The notes under the pieces: model-generated | The model's input: only the letters and a program-made list of their open reading frames with translations | Told to the model about the DNA's origin: nothing | The model's database searches: none | Shown: positions 24,849-33,965 of the stretch, in pieces | Layout of the letters: every line of letters begins with the position of its first letter | Numbering within the stretch: position 1 is the first letter of the stretch | Assembly: GCA_030538425.1 (NCBI GenBank) | Contig: JAUNTZ010000024.1 | Location: 1-38,643 of the forward strand | DNA length: 38,643 bases | DNA from: Paracoccus sp. (in: a-proteobacteria) | GTDB lineage: Bacteria > Pseudomonadota > Alphaproteobacteria > Rhodobacterales > Rhodobacteraceae | Reading direction: 5' to 3' | Program-made: the position numbers and the translations under genes

Positions 24849-25948
24849 TTGAAGGTCTTTCGCGGGTCGAACGCATCGCGGACGCCCTCAAAGATGAACA
24901 CCAGCAGCGACAGCATGATCGCGAAGGTGAAAAACGCGGTAAAGCCCAGCCATGGCGCGTTCAGGTTCTGCTTGGCCTGAAGCGCAAGTTCCCCCAATGA
25001 GGGCGCGCCCGCAGGCAGGCCGTAGCCCAGATAATCCAGTGCGGCGAGGCCCGAAATCGTGCCGGTCACGATAAAGGGCAGCATGGTCAGCGTGGCGACC
25101 ATGGCGTTGGGCAGGATATGGCGGAACATGATCTTGCGGTCGCTGACACCCAGCGCCCGCGCCGCCCGCACATATTCGAAATTGCGCGCCCGCAGGAACT
25201 CGGCCCGGACCACGCCGACAAGGGCGGGCCAGCCGAACAGGATGGTGATGAACACCAGCAGCCAAAAACTTCGCCCCAGAATCGCGAACAGGATGATGAT
25301 CACATAAAGCGAGGGCGTGTTCTGCCAGATCTCCATCACCCGTTGCAGGATGATATCGGTGCGCCCGCCGAAATAGCCCTGAATCGCCCCCATCGCGATG
25401 CCGATCACCGAGGCGCAGACCGTCACGATCAGCGTGAACAGGATCGAGGTCCGAAAGCCGTAGATCACCCGCGCCAGCACGTCGCGCGATGAGCGGTCGG
25501 TGCCAAGCCAGTGGTTCGCATCGGGCGCGCTTGGCGCCTGACCGACATTGTTGATGGTGCGGTAATGATAGGGGATCACCGGCCAGATCATCCAGCCGCG
25601 CTCTGCCTGCGGGATCTCGACCGAACGGCTGTTGACCGCGGCGATAAAGCCCTCGGGGTCGTCCAGACATTCCTCACGCCCGCCGGTGCGGATCAGGCAA
25701 TCGACGGATTCGTCCTTATATTGCGCCTCGATGGCCAGATCGCCGCCGAAGGTCAGCTCGGAATAGAAATTCTTGACCGGAAAGTAATACTCGCCCTGAT
25801 ATTTCAGCAAGATCGGCTTGTCATTGGCCACGAACTCGGCCAGCAGCGCCACGACGAAGAGGATGCTGAAGATCACCAGCGACCAGAAGGCCCGGCCATT
25901 GCGGCGGAAATTGCGCAGCCGGCGGCGGTTGAGTTCGGAAATCGCCAT
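24845..25948 (-). CDS. yejE: YejE-type ABC permease
   Basis: A 367-residue inner-membrane permease of the oligopeptide/nickel class. The N-terminus has one membrane helix (FWSLVIFSILFVVALLAEFV), then a periplasmic stretch of about 100 residues with two Cys (CLIRTGGREEC), typical of YejE, and then five helices carrying the binding-protein-dependent transport signature (RAARALGVSDRKIMFRHILPNAM). GTDRSSRDVLARVIYGFR is a conserved block. It pairs with YejB to form the channel. The start codon shares a base with the yejB stop (TGATG). Confidence 0.94.
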   Translation of the reverse strand: MAISELNRRRLRNFRRNGRAFWSLVIFSILFVVALLAEFVANDKPILLKYQGEYYFPVKNFYSELTFGGDLAIEAQYKDESVDCLIRTGGREECLDDPEGFIAAVNSRSVEIPQAERGWMIWPVIPYHYRTINNVGQAPSAPDANHWLGTDRSSRDVLARVIYGFRTSILFTLIVTVCASVIGIAMGAIQGYFGGRTDIILQRVMEIWQNTPSLYVIIILFAILGRSFWLLVFITILFGWPALVGVVRAEFLRARNFEYVRAARALGVSDRKIMFRHILPNAMVATLTMLPFIVTGTISGLAALDYLGYGLPAGAPSLGELALQAKQNLNAPWLGFTAFFTFAIMLSLLVFIFEGVRDAFDPRKTFK

Positions 25949-27024
25949 CAGCCCGCCCTCTTCTCAAAGTCAATGCGCGGATCAATCAGCACATACATCA
26001 GGTCCGACAGAATCCCGACCAGCAGGCCCAGCAGGCCAAAGACGTAAAGCGTGCCAAAGATCACCGGATAATCGCGCTGCACCGCCGCCTCAAAGCCCAG
26101 CCGGCCCAGCCCGTCCAGCGAAAAGATCGTCTCGATCAGGATCGACGATCCGAACAGCATGCCCAGAAACATCGCCGGAAAGCCCGCAATCACGATCAGC
26201 ATGGCATTGCGAAAGACGTGACCATAAAGCACCCGCCGCTCAGCCAGTCCTTTGGCGCGGGCAGTGACGACATATTGCTTGTTGATCTCATCCAGAAAGC
26301 TGTTCTTGGTCAGCAGCGTCAGCGTGGCAAAGCCGGAAATTGAGGTCGCGATGACCGGAAGGGTGATATGCCAGAGGTAATCCTTGATCTGGCCCCATGT
26401 GGTCATGTCGGCAAAGCCGTCACTGGTCAGCCCGCGCAGCGGAAAGATCTTCCAGTAAGATCCGCCCGCGAACAGCACCAAGAGCAGCACCGCAAACAGA
26501 AAGGCCGGGATGGCATAGCCCACGATGATGACGCCCGAGGTCCAGCTATCAAAGGGCGTGCCGTCGCGCACCGCCTTGCGGATGCCCAGCGGGATCGAGA
26601 TCAGATAGGCCAGCAGCGTGGACCACAGCCCCAGCGTGATCGAGACCGGCAATTTCTCGATCACCAGATCGACCACCGAGATCGAGCGGAACCAGCTTTG
26701 CCCGAAATCGAAGGTCAGGTAATTGCCCAGCATGCGGAAGAACCGCTCAACCGGGGGCTTGTCAAAGCCGAACTCTTTTTCCAGCTGCGCGATGAATTCG
26801 GGCGGCAGGCCCTGCGCCCCGGCATATTGGCTTTGCGCGGCGCCTGCGGCCTCACCCCCGCCGCCCGCGATATTGCGAAACACGTCGCCCTCGCCCTGCA
26901 TCCGCGCCGCGATCTGTTCGATGGGTCCGCCCGGCACGAATTGGGTCAGGGTAAAATTGATGATCATGATCCCGATCAGCGTCGGGATGATCAGCAGCAA
27001 TCGCCGCAGAAGATAGGCGCCCAT
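25948..27024 (-). CDS. yejB: YejB-type ABC permease
   Basis: A 358-residue permease with six helices. N-terminal [38 protein letters not shown] is the classic opening of the DppB/YejB group. The EAA-loop is [28 protein letters not shown] periplasmic insert of about 60 residues after the first helix, including a Gly-rich segment, is usual in YejB. The gap to yejA is 32 bp; no terminator is visible there. Confidence 0.94.
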   Translation of the reverse strand: MGAYLLRRLLLIIPTLIGIMIINFTLTQFVPGGPIEQIAARMQGEGDVFRNIAGGGGEAAGAAQSQYAGAQGLPPEFIAQLEKEFGFDKPPVERFFRMLGNYLTFDFGQSWFRSISVVDLVIEKLPVSITLGLWSTLLAYLISIPLGIRKAVRDGTPFDSWTSGVIIVGYAIPAFLFAVLLLVLFAGGSYWKIFPLRGLTSDGFADMTTWGQIKDYLWHITLPVIATSISGFATLTLLTKNSFLDEINKQYVVTARAKGLAERRVLYGHVFRNAMLIVIAGFPAMFLGMLFGSSILIETIFSLDGLGRLGFEAAVQRDYPVIFGTLYVFGLLGLLVGILSDLMYVLIDPRIDFEKRAG

Positions 27025-27056
27025 TTACGTTTCCCGCTGCCTCACTTGGGCCCGGA

Positions 27057-28967
27057 TCAGCGCCGCAGCGCGCCCGAGCTTCTCAGTTGTGCTGCCTTTT
27101 CGGCGTTAATCCACCAGAAATCAAGCTCTCCCATCGAATAGGGGGGCAGGCTCTCGGGGTGTTCAAACATATCGTAGAACGCAACCGTATGCTGTGGCTT
27201 ATACCATTGCGGCACCCAGATATAGAGCGAGCGCAGCGCCCGGTCCAGCACCCGCACCGAAAGCTGTAGCTCATCCTCGGTTTCGGCGGCCACGACATTG
27301 GCGATCAGCGCGTCGATGCCCGGATTGGCAAGGCCGGTGACGTTGAACACGCCGTCCACGCCCGACGACCCGAACCGCGCGACCAGTTCATCGCCCGGCT
27401 GTTCGGCCAGGGGCACGTTCTGGATCATCACGTCATAATCATGCGAGCGGCGACGGGTCTCGAATTCGGCATCATCAACCCGGGCGATCCGCGCGTCGAT
27501 GCCCACCGCCCGCAGGTTCTCAACATAGGGGGCCAGAACCCGCTCGAACGTGCCGTCGGATTCCATGAACTCGACCGACAGCACCTGCCCCGACCCGTTG
27601 CGGCGCAGACCGTCTGGGCCGGGCATCCATCCCGCATCATCCAGCAGGGCGGCGGCAAGCCGCAGGTTGTGCCGGTCGGGCTGGCGGGTCGTGCTTTCGG
27701 GCGCCATCACCGCAGGCGCGGTCAGGATATCCTCGGGCAGATATTCCGCGACCGGCTCCATCAGCGCGACTTCCTCAGCCGAGGGCTTGCCCTGCGCCTC
27801 CATCGGCGTGTTGCCCCAGAAGGACTCCACCCGGTCATAAAGCCCGTAAAACAACGATTCATTCGACCATTCAAAGTTGAACATCAGCCCGATGGCCTCA
27901 CGCACGCGGGGATCTTCGAACTTGTCGCGCCGCAGGTTCAGCCAAAAGCCCTGCGTCGCGGATTTGGTCCCGTCGGGCAGTTCGGCGCGCACAATCGCCC
28001 CGCTGCGCACCGGCGCGATATCATAGCGCGTCGCCCAGTTGATTGAGCTGTTTTCATTGCGGAACGTATATTCGCCCGCCGTGAAGGCCTCGAAGGCGCT
28101 GTCGGCATCGGCGAAATATTCAAACCGGATGCTGTCGTAATTGTTCCGCCCGATGCGCAGCGGATGCGCGGCGCCCCAGTAATCGGGGTTGCGTTTGTAA
28201 ACCACGGTCCGGCCCATATTGGCGCGGTCGAACATATAGGGACCCGAGCCCAGAAAGGCCCGCGTGCTGGTCTCATCCAGGCTCAGCCCGTTGGTCTCAA
28301 AATCGGCGCGCGAGAAAATCGGCAGGCTGGCGACGGTCTGGATCACCTCACGCCGGGGATAGCCCTCGACGAAATCAAAGCGGATGCGGTGCGCATCCAG
28401 CATCTCAACCCCCGCCACCTGCTGCGAGATGATGGTGCGGAAGGTGGACAAACCCTTGTCGCGCAGGGTCTCGAATGAGAACAGCACATCATCGGCCGTC
28501 AGCGGGCTGCCATCGGAGAACCGCACATCGTCGCGCAGGTTGAAGATCACCCAGTCGCGGCTTTCGGGATATTCGATGGTGGTGCAGATCAGGCAATAGG
28601 CCGCGCCGATCTCAGCCGCGCTGCCCTCCATTAGCGATTCCAGCATGCCATGCGACAACAGCGCCGCCCGGCCGCGCACGGTAAAGGGGTTGAAGCTGTC
28701 AAACCCGCCCACCCAGGAGGTTGAGAACTCACCCCCCTTGGGCGCCTCTGGGTTGACATAGGGCAGATGGGCAAAGCCCTCGGGCAGATCGGGCGGCCCG
28801 AAGGTGCCGATGCCCGAGGCGATGGTGATGGGGGCTTCCGCATCCGCGCTCTCAACCTGCGACGCAGCCTCGGGGGCCGCCGTCTCTTGCGCAATGGCCG
28901 CCAGCGGCATGGCAGAGAGAATCAGCGACAGGGCAGTTGCGACGAATGCGGCGGACGGGACGGTCAT
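27057..28967 (-). CDS. yejA: YejA-type periplasmic peptide-binding protein
   Basis: A 636-residue family 5 solute-binding protein with a signal peptide (ending LAAIAQ, about residue 26). Blocks include LPYVNPEAPKGGEFSTSWVGGFDSFNPFTVRG, VRFSDGSPLTADDVLFSFETLRDKG and TKSATQGFWLNLRRDKFEDPRVREAI, all matching YejA. It captures peptides for the YejBEF transporter. A strong ribosome site (AGGAGAG) precedes the ATG. As first gene of yejABEF-glycosyltransferase, its promoter should lie in 28968-29090, where I cannot identify the boxes with certainty. Confidence 0.94.
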   Translation of the reverse strand: MTVPSAAFVATALSLILSAMPLAAIAQETAAPEAASQVESADAEAPITIASGIGTFGPPDLPEGFAHLPYVNPEAPKGGEFSTSWVGGFDSFNPFTVRGRAALLSHGMLESLMEGSAAEIGAAYCLICTTIEYPESRDWVIFNLRDDVRFSDGSPLTADDVLFSFETLRDKGLSTFRTIISQQVAGVEMLDAHRIRFDFVEGYPRREVIQTVASLPIFSRADFETNGLSLDETSTRAFLGSGPYMFDRANMGRTVVYKRNPDYWGAAHPLRIGRNNYDSIRFEYFADADSAFEAFTAGEYTFRNENSSINWATRYDIAPVRSGAIVRAELPDGTKSATQGFWLNLRRDKFEDPRVREAIGLMFNFEWSNESLFYGLYDRVESFWGNTPMEAQGKPSAEEVALMEPVAEYLPEDILTAPAVMAPESTTRQPDRHNLRLAAALLDDAGWMPGPDGLRRNGSGQVLSVEFMESDGTFERVLAPYVENLRAVGIDARIARVDDAEFETRRRSHDYDVMIQNVPLAEQPGDELVARFGSSGVDGVFNVTGLANPGIDALIANVVAAETEDELQLSVRVLDRALRSLYIWVPQWYKPQHTVAFYDMFEHPESLPPYSMGELDFWWINAEKAAQLRSSGALRR

Positions 28968-29090
28968 TTGGGTCAGGCTCTCCTCTGGTGGATCAAGGCT
29001 AGAACGCCGCCCGCATCGCGATCAAGCCCGCGCAGCACCTTATGCGCGATTTCGTGATCTTGCAGGCCAGATCCGGCGCGCTGAAACGCA

Positions 29091-29117
29091 AAAGGCGCGG
29101 CCAGCGACCGCGCCTTT
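29091..29117 (-). terminator. Terminator after the cytochrome c gene
   Basis: AAAGGCGCGG (29091-29100) and CCGCGCCTTT (29108-29117) form a perfect 10-bp stem with a 7-base loop. On the minus strand it lies 24 bp past the cytochrome stop codon and its last arm is T-rich, so it fits a rho-independent terminator; the symmetry makes it potentially bidirectional. Confidence 0.85.
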
Positions 29118-29140
29118 CCATCCGCAATGATGCGAAGGGG

Positions 29141-29665
29141 TCAGTTGGTGGTCGCCAGATAGGCGATCAGATCGGCGCGTTCCTGCACGCTGTTGATGCC
29201 CGCAAAGGTCATCTTGGTGCCCGGCATATAGCCGCGCGGGTTGGCGATGAAATCGCTGAGGTTTTCAGCGGTCCAGACGCCCGGCATATCCTCGGCGGCC
29301 TGCGAATAGGCGTAGCCCGCCACCGAGGCCTTGTCGCGATCAACCACGCCATTCAGATGCGGGCCGACGCCGTCGCGGCCGTCAAGCGCGTGGCAGGACC
29401 GGCATTTCGCAAAGGCGCGCTCACCACGGCCTGCATCGGCGGTTGCCATGACTTCGGCGAAATCGACCGGCGCCTCTTCTTCGGCGGGGGCGGCATCGGC
29501 GGATTCGACCGGGATGATATAGGCCTGGTTCAACTCACCCTCAGCGGCGTGACCCGAGGGGCCGACATGGTAAAGACCGCTTGCGGCCCATTGCGCGAGC
29601 ATCAGAAACAGCAATGCGCCGATAACGGCCCCTGCGGCCTTTGTGATGGTCATGGTGTTGAACAT
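29141..29665 (-). CDS. cycM: Membrane-anchored cytochrome c (CycM / cytochrome c552 type)
   Basis: Encodes 174 residues from the ATG at 29665. One uncleaved N-terminal membrane helix (about 11-29) is followed by an acidic, Ala/Pro/Glu-rich linker (about 42-75) and a class I cytochrome c domain. The heme site is C88-R-S-C91-H92, and the axial Met is Met152 in [12 protein letters not shown]. This architecture is that of the Paracoccus c552 (CycM) and Rhodobacter cytochrome cy, which carry electrons from the bc1 complex to terminal oxidases while tethered to the membrane. The gene is divergent from pheA, an arrangement I recall from Paracoccus and Rhodobacter. The frame stays open upstream to 30175 but overlaps pheA. 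Confidence 0.93.
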   Translation of the reverse strand: MFNTMTITKAAGAVIGALLFLMLAQWAASGLYHVGPSGHAAEGELNQAYIIPVESADAAPAEEEAPVDFAEVMATADAGRGERAFAKCRSCHALDGRDGVGPHLNGVVDRDKASVAGYAYSQAAEDMPGVWTAENLSDFIANPRGYMPGTKMTFAGINSVQERADLIAYLATTN

Positions 29666-29815
29666 GAAACGGTCCCCGATCTCGACAGGCGTATTATTGC
29701 GGTTTGTGTCTAGCCGCTTTCCCTTGCTTGGTTCAAGGTATAGTTCGGGCTGATCCGTCAGTTTTTCGCGACAATTCGTCCCGCCTGCAACACGCCACCC
29801 AATCGTGAGACCCCC

Positions 29816-30688
29816 ATGACCCAGACCAACCGCATCGCCTTTCAGGGAGAGCCGGGCGCCTATAGCCATGAGGCCTGCGCCAACACCTATCCCGCGATGG
29901 AGGTTCTGCCCTGCCGCGCATTCGAGGATGTGGTTGAGGCGGTCAGGACCGGCAAGGCCGATCTGGCCATGCTGCCGGTTGAGAACTCGACCTATGGGCG
30001 GGTGGCCGATATCCATCACCTGCTGCCGGAATCGGGCCTCCATATCATCGCGGAGACCTTCGTGCGGGTGCGGGTCGCGCTGATGGGGCCGCCCGGCGCG
30101 CGGCTGGACGATATCCGCCATGTGCGCGCCCATCCGGTGCTGATCCCGCAGGCCAAGGGGTTCCTCAATCGCCATGGCATCACCTCAGAGGCGGCGGTGG
30201 ACAGCGCGGGTGCAGCCGCCGATCTGGCGCGGGGGGGGCAAGACGGCGACGGCGTTCTGGCCTCGGAACTCGCCGCGCAGATCTACGGGCTGGACGTTCT
30301 GGCCCGCGACATTGAGGATCACGGCCATAACACCACCCGTTTTCTGGTCATGTCACCGCGCGCCGACTATCAGCGGCGCGGCGACACGGGGATGCTGACC
30401 AGCTTTGTGTTCCGCGTCCGCAACATTCCGGCGGCGCTTTACAAGGCGATGGGCGGGTTTGCGACCAATGGCGTGAACATGACCAAACTTGAAAGCTATA
30501 TGGTCAATGGCATGTTCACCGCGACCCAGTTCTATGCCGATATCGAGGGCCATCCCGAGGACGAAAATGTCCGCCTCGCCGTTGATGAGCTGAGCTATTT
30601 CACCTCGCATCTGGCGATCCTGGGCACCTATCCGGCGGACCCGCTGCGCGCCCATCAGGCCGCACAGCTGGGAGCGATGCCGCGCTAG
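29816..30688 (+). CDS. pheA: Prephenate dehydratase
   Basis: A 290-residue monofunctional enzyme converting prephenate to phenylpyruvate in phenylalanine synthesis. The catalytic domain has [10 protein letters not shown] (11-20), [11 protein letters not shown], and the hallmark TTRF at 173-176, whose Thr is catalytic. The regulatory ACT domain follows (about 190-275), with [11 protein letters not shown], so feedback by phenylalanine is likely. There is no chorismate mutase domain. Its stop (TAG, 30686-30688) shares bases with the stop of the convergent SRPBCC gene in a CTAG tetranucleotide. Confidence 0.96.
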   Translation: MTQTNRIAFQGEPGAYSHEACANTYPAMEVLPCRAFEDVVEAVRTGKADLAMLPVENSTYGRVADIHHLLPESGLHIIAETFVRVRVALMGPPGARLDDIRHVRAHPVLIPQAKGFLNRHGITSEAAVDSAGAAADLARGGQDGDGVLASELAAQIYGLDVLARDIEDHGHNTTRFLVMSPRADYQRRGDTGMLTSFVFRVRNIPAALYKAMGGFATNGVNMTKLESYMVNGMFTATQFYADIEGHPEDENVRLAVDELSYFTSHLAILGTYPADPLRAHQAAQLGAMPR

Positions 30689-31137
30689 GCGCGCTTGCCC
30701 AGCGAGGCATCGACGAATTCGGAAATCCGCTTGGCGAATTTGCGGTCAAGCGCGCCCTTGCCCAGTTTCGCGGTTTGCAGCATCAGCCGCGCCCGCATGT
30801 TGCGCGGCGTCGCCTCAACCTCGAACATCAGCCGCGATTTGTTGGTGGCCAGCGCGATCACGGTCATCTGGACCACCAGATCGAGCGGTTGTGAACGCCC
30901 GTTCAGCACGATCTTCTCAGGCCGGTCGAATTGCACCAGATCCAGCTTGACCTCACGGCGGCTGCCGCGCCAGTCGAAGCCGATATCCCAGCCCGCGCGT
31001 TCATCACCACCGGCATGGCGGCGGCGCACATCGACCCCGCGCCGCATCAGGATGCGCTCGATCCGGTCGAAATCCGCCACGGCGTCGAACATCTCGCTGG
31101 CGGGGATATCGCGGTCCTGACGGGTTGAGAACTTCAT
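30685..31137 (-). CDS. SRPBCC (START-like) family protein
   Basis: Encodes 150 residues. The outline, with MKFSTRQDRDIPASEMFDAVADFDRIERILMRRG, a beta-rich middle and a C-terminal amphipathic helix, is that of the SRPBCC/polyketide-cyclase fold, a cup that binds hydrophobic ligands. A conserved-looking DWRGSRREVKLDLVQFD stretch lies in the middle. No catalytic residues or ligand can be named. The 3' end shares a palindromic CTAG with pheA, so both genes stop on overlapping bases. Its promoter region (31138-31314) is AT-richer near the start and shared with cpdB. Confidence 0.78.
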   Translation of the reverse strand: MKFSTRQDRDIPASEMFDAVADFDRIERILMRRGVDVRRRHAGGDERAGWDIGFDWRGSRREVKLDLVQFDRPEKIVLNGRSQPLDLVVQMTVIALATNKSRLMFEVEATPRNMRARLMLQTAKLGKGALDRKFAKRISEFVDASLGKRA

Positions 31138-31314
31138 GGCAAAAATATACCGGACAAAACGACGGGTTAAGCAAATCCGGCTTAATGCCTGCCCCGCCCG
31201 GTGACAAGTCCCAAGGCGTCACGCGCCTTGCGCCCCTGCGCGGGTTTTTCTAGTTAGGCCGCGACAAGTGCAGCCAAGCCGCCACCGCGCAGGCTTCCCC
31301 AAGAAAAGAGTGCC

Positions 31315-33072
31315 GTGGCAAGACTTCACCTGCGACTGATGGCGACGACCGATGTTCACATGAACCTCATGCCGCATGACTATTATGCGGGCCGCGCCAC
31401 GCCCGAGCGCGGTCTGGCCACGCTCGCCCCGGTGATCTCTGCGCTGCGGGCAGAGGGCAACGCGCTGCTCTTCGACAATGGCGATATGTTGCAGGGCAAC
31501 CCTCTGGCCGATCATCTGGGCACGCGGCCCAAGGGCCACCCGGCCATGGCGGCGATGAACCATCTGCGCTATGATGCCGCCACGCTTGGCAACCATGATT
31601 TCGGCTATGGCACCCAATGGCTGCGCCGGGTGCTGGCACAGGCCCGCCATCCGGTTGTCAGCGCCAATGCACGCCTGACCGGCGCCGAGACGCCATGGCA
31701 AAGCGGCGTGATTCTGGGCCGGGTGATGCGCGATGAGGCGGGGCAGGATCACGCTTTGCGCATCGGCGTTTTCGGGGTGCTGCCGCCGCAGACCGTGAAC
31801 TGGGAAACCGGGCTGAACGGTGCGCTGAGCGTCTCTGACATGCTGGATGCCGCGCCCGGTGCGGCGCAGGCGTTGCGGGCGCAGGGAGCGGATCTGGTGA
31901 TCTGTCTGGCCCATAGCGGGCTTGGCACCGGCCAGCCTGCGCCGATGCAGGAAAACGCCGCCGCCGCGCTGTCCCTTGTGCCGGGGATCGACGCGGTTTT
32001 CGCGGGCCATGCCCATGCGCTGCACCCAGAGGCGGGGGACGGGCTGATCAACGGTGTTCCGGTCGCGATGGCGGGGTTTGGCGCCTCGCATCTGGCGGTG
32101 ATCGAGCTGAGCCTTGAACAGACCGCGCAAGGCTGGCGGCGCGTCGCGGCCAATGCGCGCCTGATCGCCAATCCCGGCGGCGCGGCTGATCCGCAAATTG
32201 TCGCGCTGACGGCGCCCGCACATCAGGCCACGCTGCGCGAGATCGCGCGGCCCGTCACCACCAGCCTTGTGCCGCTATCATCCCATTTCGTGCTGATCGG
32301 TGCGGATGCCGGGCTCCGCCTGATCGCTGAGGCCAAGCGCGCGCGTGTCGCGCGGATGCTGGCGGGTGGACCGCTGGCGGAACTGCCGATCCTCTCGGCT
32401 GTCGCGCCTTTCCGCGCCGGTGGGCGCGGCGGGCCGCAGCATTACACCCATATCGCGCCGGGCCAGCTTTGCCTCTCGGACATGGCCCAGCTTTATCAGT
32501 TCACCAACAGCCTTTGCGCCGTCACCGCCACAGGCGCGGCGCTTCGCGACTGGCTGGAACGGGCCGCGTCGATCTATCAGACCATCGCGAGCGGCGCTCA
32601 GGACGCGCCCCTGCTGCGCCCTGATTTTCCCGCCTATCAGTTCGATGTGCTAGGCGGTCTCGACTACACCATCGACCTGACCGCGCCCGCAGCATTCGAC
32701 GCCGAGGGTCGCCCCACCGGCGGACGCCGCATCCGCGAACTGCGCCATAACGGCCAGCCGGTCGCGCCCGATCAGCTGTTTGTGGTGGCGACCAACAGCT
32801 ATCGGCTGTCAGGCGCGGGGCTTTACGCCGCGCTGCCTGCGCAGGTCACGCATCTCTTCGACACCGAGCCGGTGCGCGACGTTCTGCTGGACTGGGCCGC
32901 GCGGCAGACCAACCTTTCGCCCGCCGCCACCCTACCCTTTCGGCTGTCCGCCCCTGGCGCGACCGCGCTGTTCGAGACCGCGCCCGAGGCCGATCCGGCG
33001 GCCAGCCCGCTTGCCGCCACGCCCTTGGGGCTGACCGACCAGGGCTTCATGCGGATGCGGGTCGCGCTGTGA
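31315..33072 (+). CDS. cpdB: CpdB-like 2',3'-cyclic-nucleotide phosphodiesterase / 3'-nucleotidase
   Basis: Encodes 585 residues from a GTG at 31315 with a purine-rich ribosome site (AAGAAAAGAG). The metallophosphatase domain has the metal ligands of the 5'-nucleotidase family: TTDVHMNLMP (about 11-20), NGDMLQGNPLADHLG, TLGNHDFGYG, LAHSG and AGHAH. The C-terminal 5'-nucleotidase substrate domain follows (YQFTNSLCAV, then YQFDVLGGLDYTIDLT, FVVATNSYRLSGAGLYA). Known CpdB and UshA enzymes are periplasmic, but I see no signal peptide here: the ORF starts directly with MARLHLRLMATTDVH, and the bases upstream give none in frame. The protein may be cytoplasmic or exported otherwise. The gap upstream has a CAAGGCG/CGCCTTG hairpin (31212-31230) of unknown role. 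Confidence 0.88.
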   Translation: MARLHLRLMATTDVHMNLMPHDYYAGRATPERGLATLAPVISALRAEGNALLFDNGDMLQGNPLADHLGTRPKGHPAMAAMNHLRYDAATLGNHDFGYGTQWLRRVLAQARHPVVSANARLTGAETPWQSGVILGRVMRDEAGQDHALRIGVFGVLPPQTVNWETGLNGALSVSDMLDAAPGAAQALRAQGADLVICLAHSGLGTGQPAPMQENAAAALSLVPGIDAVFAGHAHALHPEAGDGLINGVPVAMAGFGASHLAVIELSLEQTAQGWRRVAANARLIANPGGAADPQIVALTAPAHQATLREIARPVTTSLVPLSSHFVLIGADAGLRLIAEAKRARVARMLAGGPLAELPILSAVAPFRAGGRGGPQHYTHIAPGQLCLSDMAQLYQFTNSLCAVTATGAALRDWLERAASIYQTIASGAQDAPLLRPDFPAYQFDVLGGLDYTIDLTAPAAFDAEGRPTGGRRIRELRHNGQPVAPDQLFVVATNSYRLSGAGLYAALPAQVTHLFDTEPVRDVLLDWAARQTNLSPAATLPFRLSAPGATALFETAPEADPAASPLAATPLGLTDQGFMRMRVAL

Positions 33073-33097
33073 GCCCCCGCCTCTGAGCCAAGCGGGG

Positions 33098-33126
33098 TTG
33101 CAATCGCCGGCCCGGCCCATTATCTG
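33098..33126 (+). promoter_or_regulatory. Likely sigma-70 promoter of the SRP RNA gene
   Basis: TTGCAA (33098-33103) and TATCTG (33121-33126) are separated by 17 bp. Transcription would start near 33131-33134, just where the SRP RNA stem begins. It lies 26 bp after the cpdB stop codon. Confidence 0.6.
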
Positions 33127-33130
33127 ACTG

Positions 33131-33230
33131 CGCGAGAGGTTGGCGCGGGCAAACGCTTCGCCAACCCGGTCAGGCCCGGAAGGGAGCAGCCGCAACGATT
33201 CCCGTTTGGGTCGCTGTCCAGCCTCTCACC
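33131..33230 (+). ncRNA. ffs: 4.5S signal recognition particle RNA
   Basis: The universal SRP RNA core is present: GGTCAGGCCCGGAAGGGAGC (from about 33168), which forms the domain IV hairpin bound by Ffh. The ends pair as expected: GAGAGG (33134-33139) with CCTCTC (33222-33227). The length of about 100 nt matches the small alphaproteobacterial form. It works with Ffh and FtsY to target membrane proteins. Location shortly ahead of dnaX-ybaB-recR agrees with a widely conserved neighbourhood. Exact ends are estimated. Confidence 0.93.
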
Positions 33231-33254
33231 CTCAGCCCGCGGGACGGAACACAG

Positions 33255-33908
33255 ATGCCGGGCGATTTCGACGCCATTATTTTCGACTTCGACGGCACGC
33301 TGATCGCCAGCGAAGCCCTGGCGCTTGAGGCGGCGGGCGCGGCTTTGCGCGAATTGGGCCATGCGGTGCCGGACGGGTTCCTGAACCGGCTTGTCGGGGT
33401 CGATGACAACCGCTCTCACACCCTGATCGAGGCGCATTTCGGCCCCATCGAGCGCACGAGTTTTGACACCCGCATCCGCGCGCTGATCGACGCCCGCATT
33501 GCCGAACATGGCCTGCCATTGCGGCCCTATGCAGTTGAAGTGCTTGACCTTCTGGATGCGCAACCGGCACCCCTGCCCCGCGCTATCGCCACCTCATCTT
33601 ACCGCGCCCGCGCCGAATACAAGCTGCGCCTGACCGCGCTTGCGCCGCGCTTTGCCGCGCTTGTCGCGCGCGATTGCGTCACCGATCCCAAACCCGCGCC
33701 CGAGCCGTTTCTGCTTGCGGCGTCGCGCCTTGGCGTGGACCCGGCCCGCTGTCTGGCCTTTGAGGACAGCGAAACCGGGGCCGAGGCCGCCCATCGCGCC
33801 GGCATGTTCGTCGTCCAGATCCCCGATCTTGGCCCCGCGACGGGCCGCTTTGCCGATCTGGTCGCGCCCGATCTGCTAAGCGGGGCGCGCGCAGCAGGCG
33901 TGCTCTGA
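33255..33908 (+). CDS. HAD-family phosphatase (phosphoglycolate phosphatase / beta-phosphoglucomutase type)
   Basis: Encodes 217 residues. HAD motif I is [20 protein letters not shown], with nucleophile Asp at residue 10 and acid Asp at 12. Motif II is the ATSSYR stretch; motif III Lys lies in the [18 protein letters not shown] block; motif IV is [19 protein letters not shown]. The helical cap between motifs I and II places it in subfamily I with phosphoglycolate phosphatase, beta-phosphoglucomutase and related sugar phosphatases; the substrate cannot be told. It lies between ffs and dnaX on the same strand, 57 bp before dnaX. Confidence 0.9.
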   Translation: MPGDFDAIIFDFDGTLIASEALALEAAGAALRELGHAVPDGFLNRLVGVDDNRSHTLIEAHFGPIERTSFDTRIRALIDARIAEHGLPLRPYAVEVLDLLDAQPAPLPRAIATSSYRARAEYKLRLTALAPRFAALVARDCVTDPKPAPEPFLLAASRLGVDPARCLAFEDSETGAEAAHRAGMFVVQIPDLGPATGRFADLVAPDLLSGARAAGVL

Positions 33909-33965
33909 CCCGTTGCGAGGCCGCGCCCGCGCAGCTAAGGTGGCCCGGCGCGCGAAAGGGGCTCG

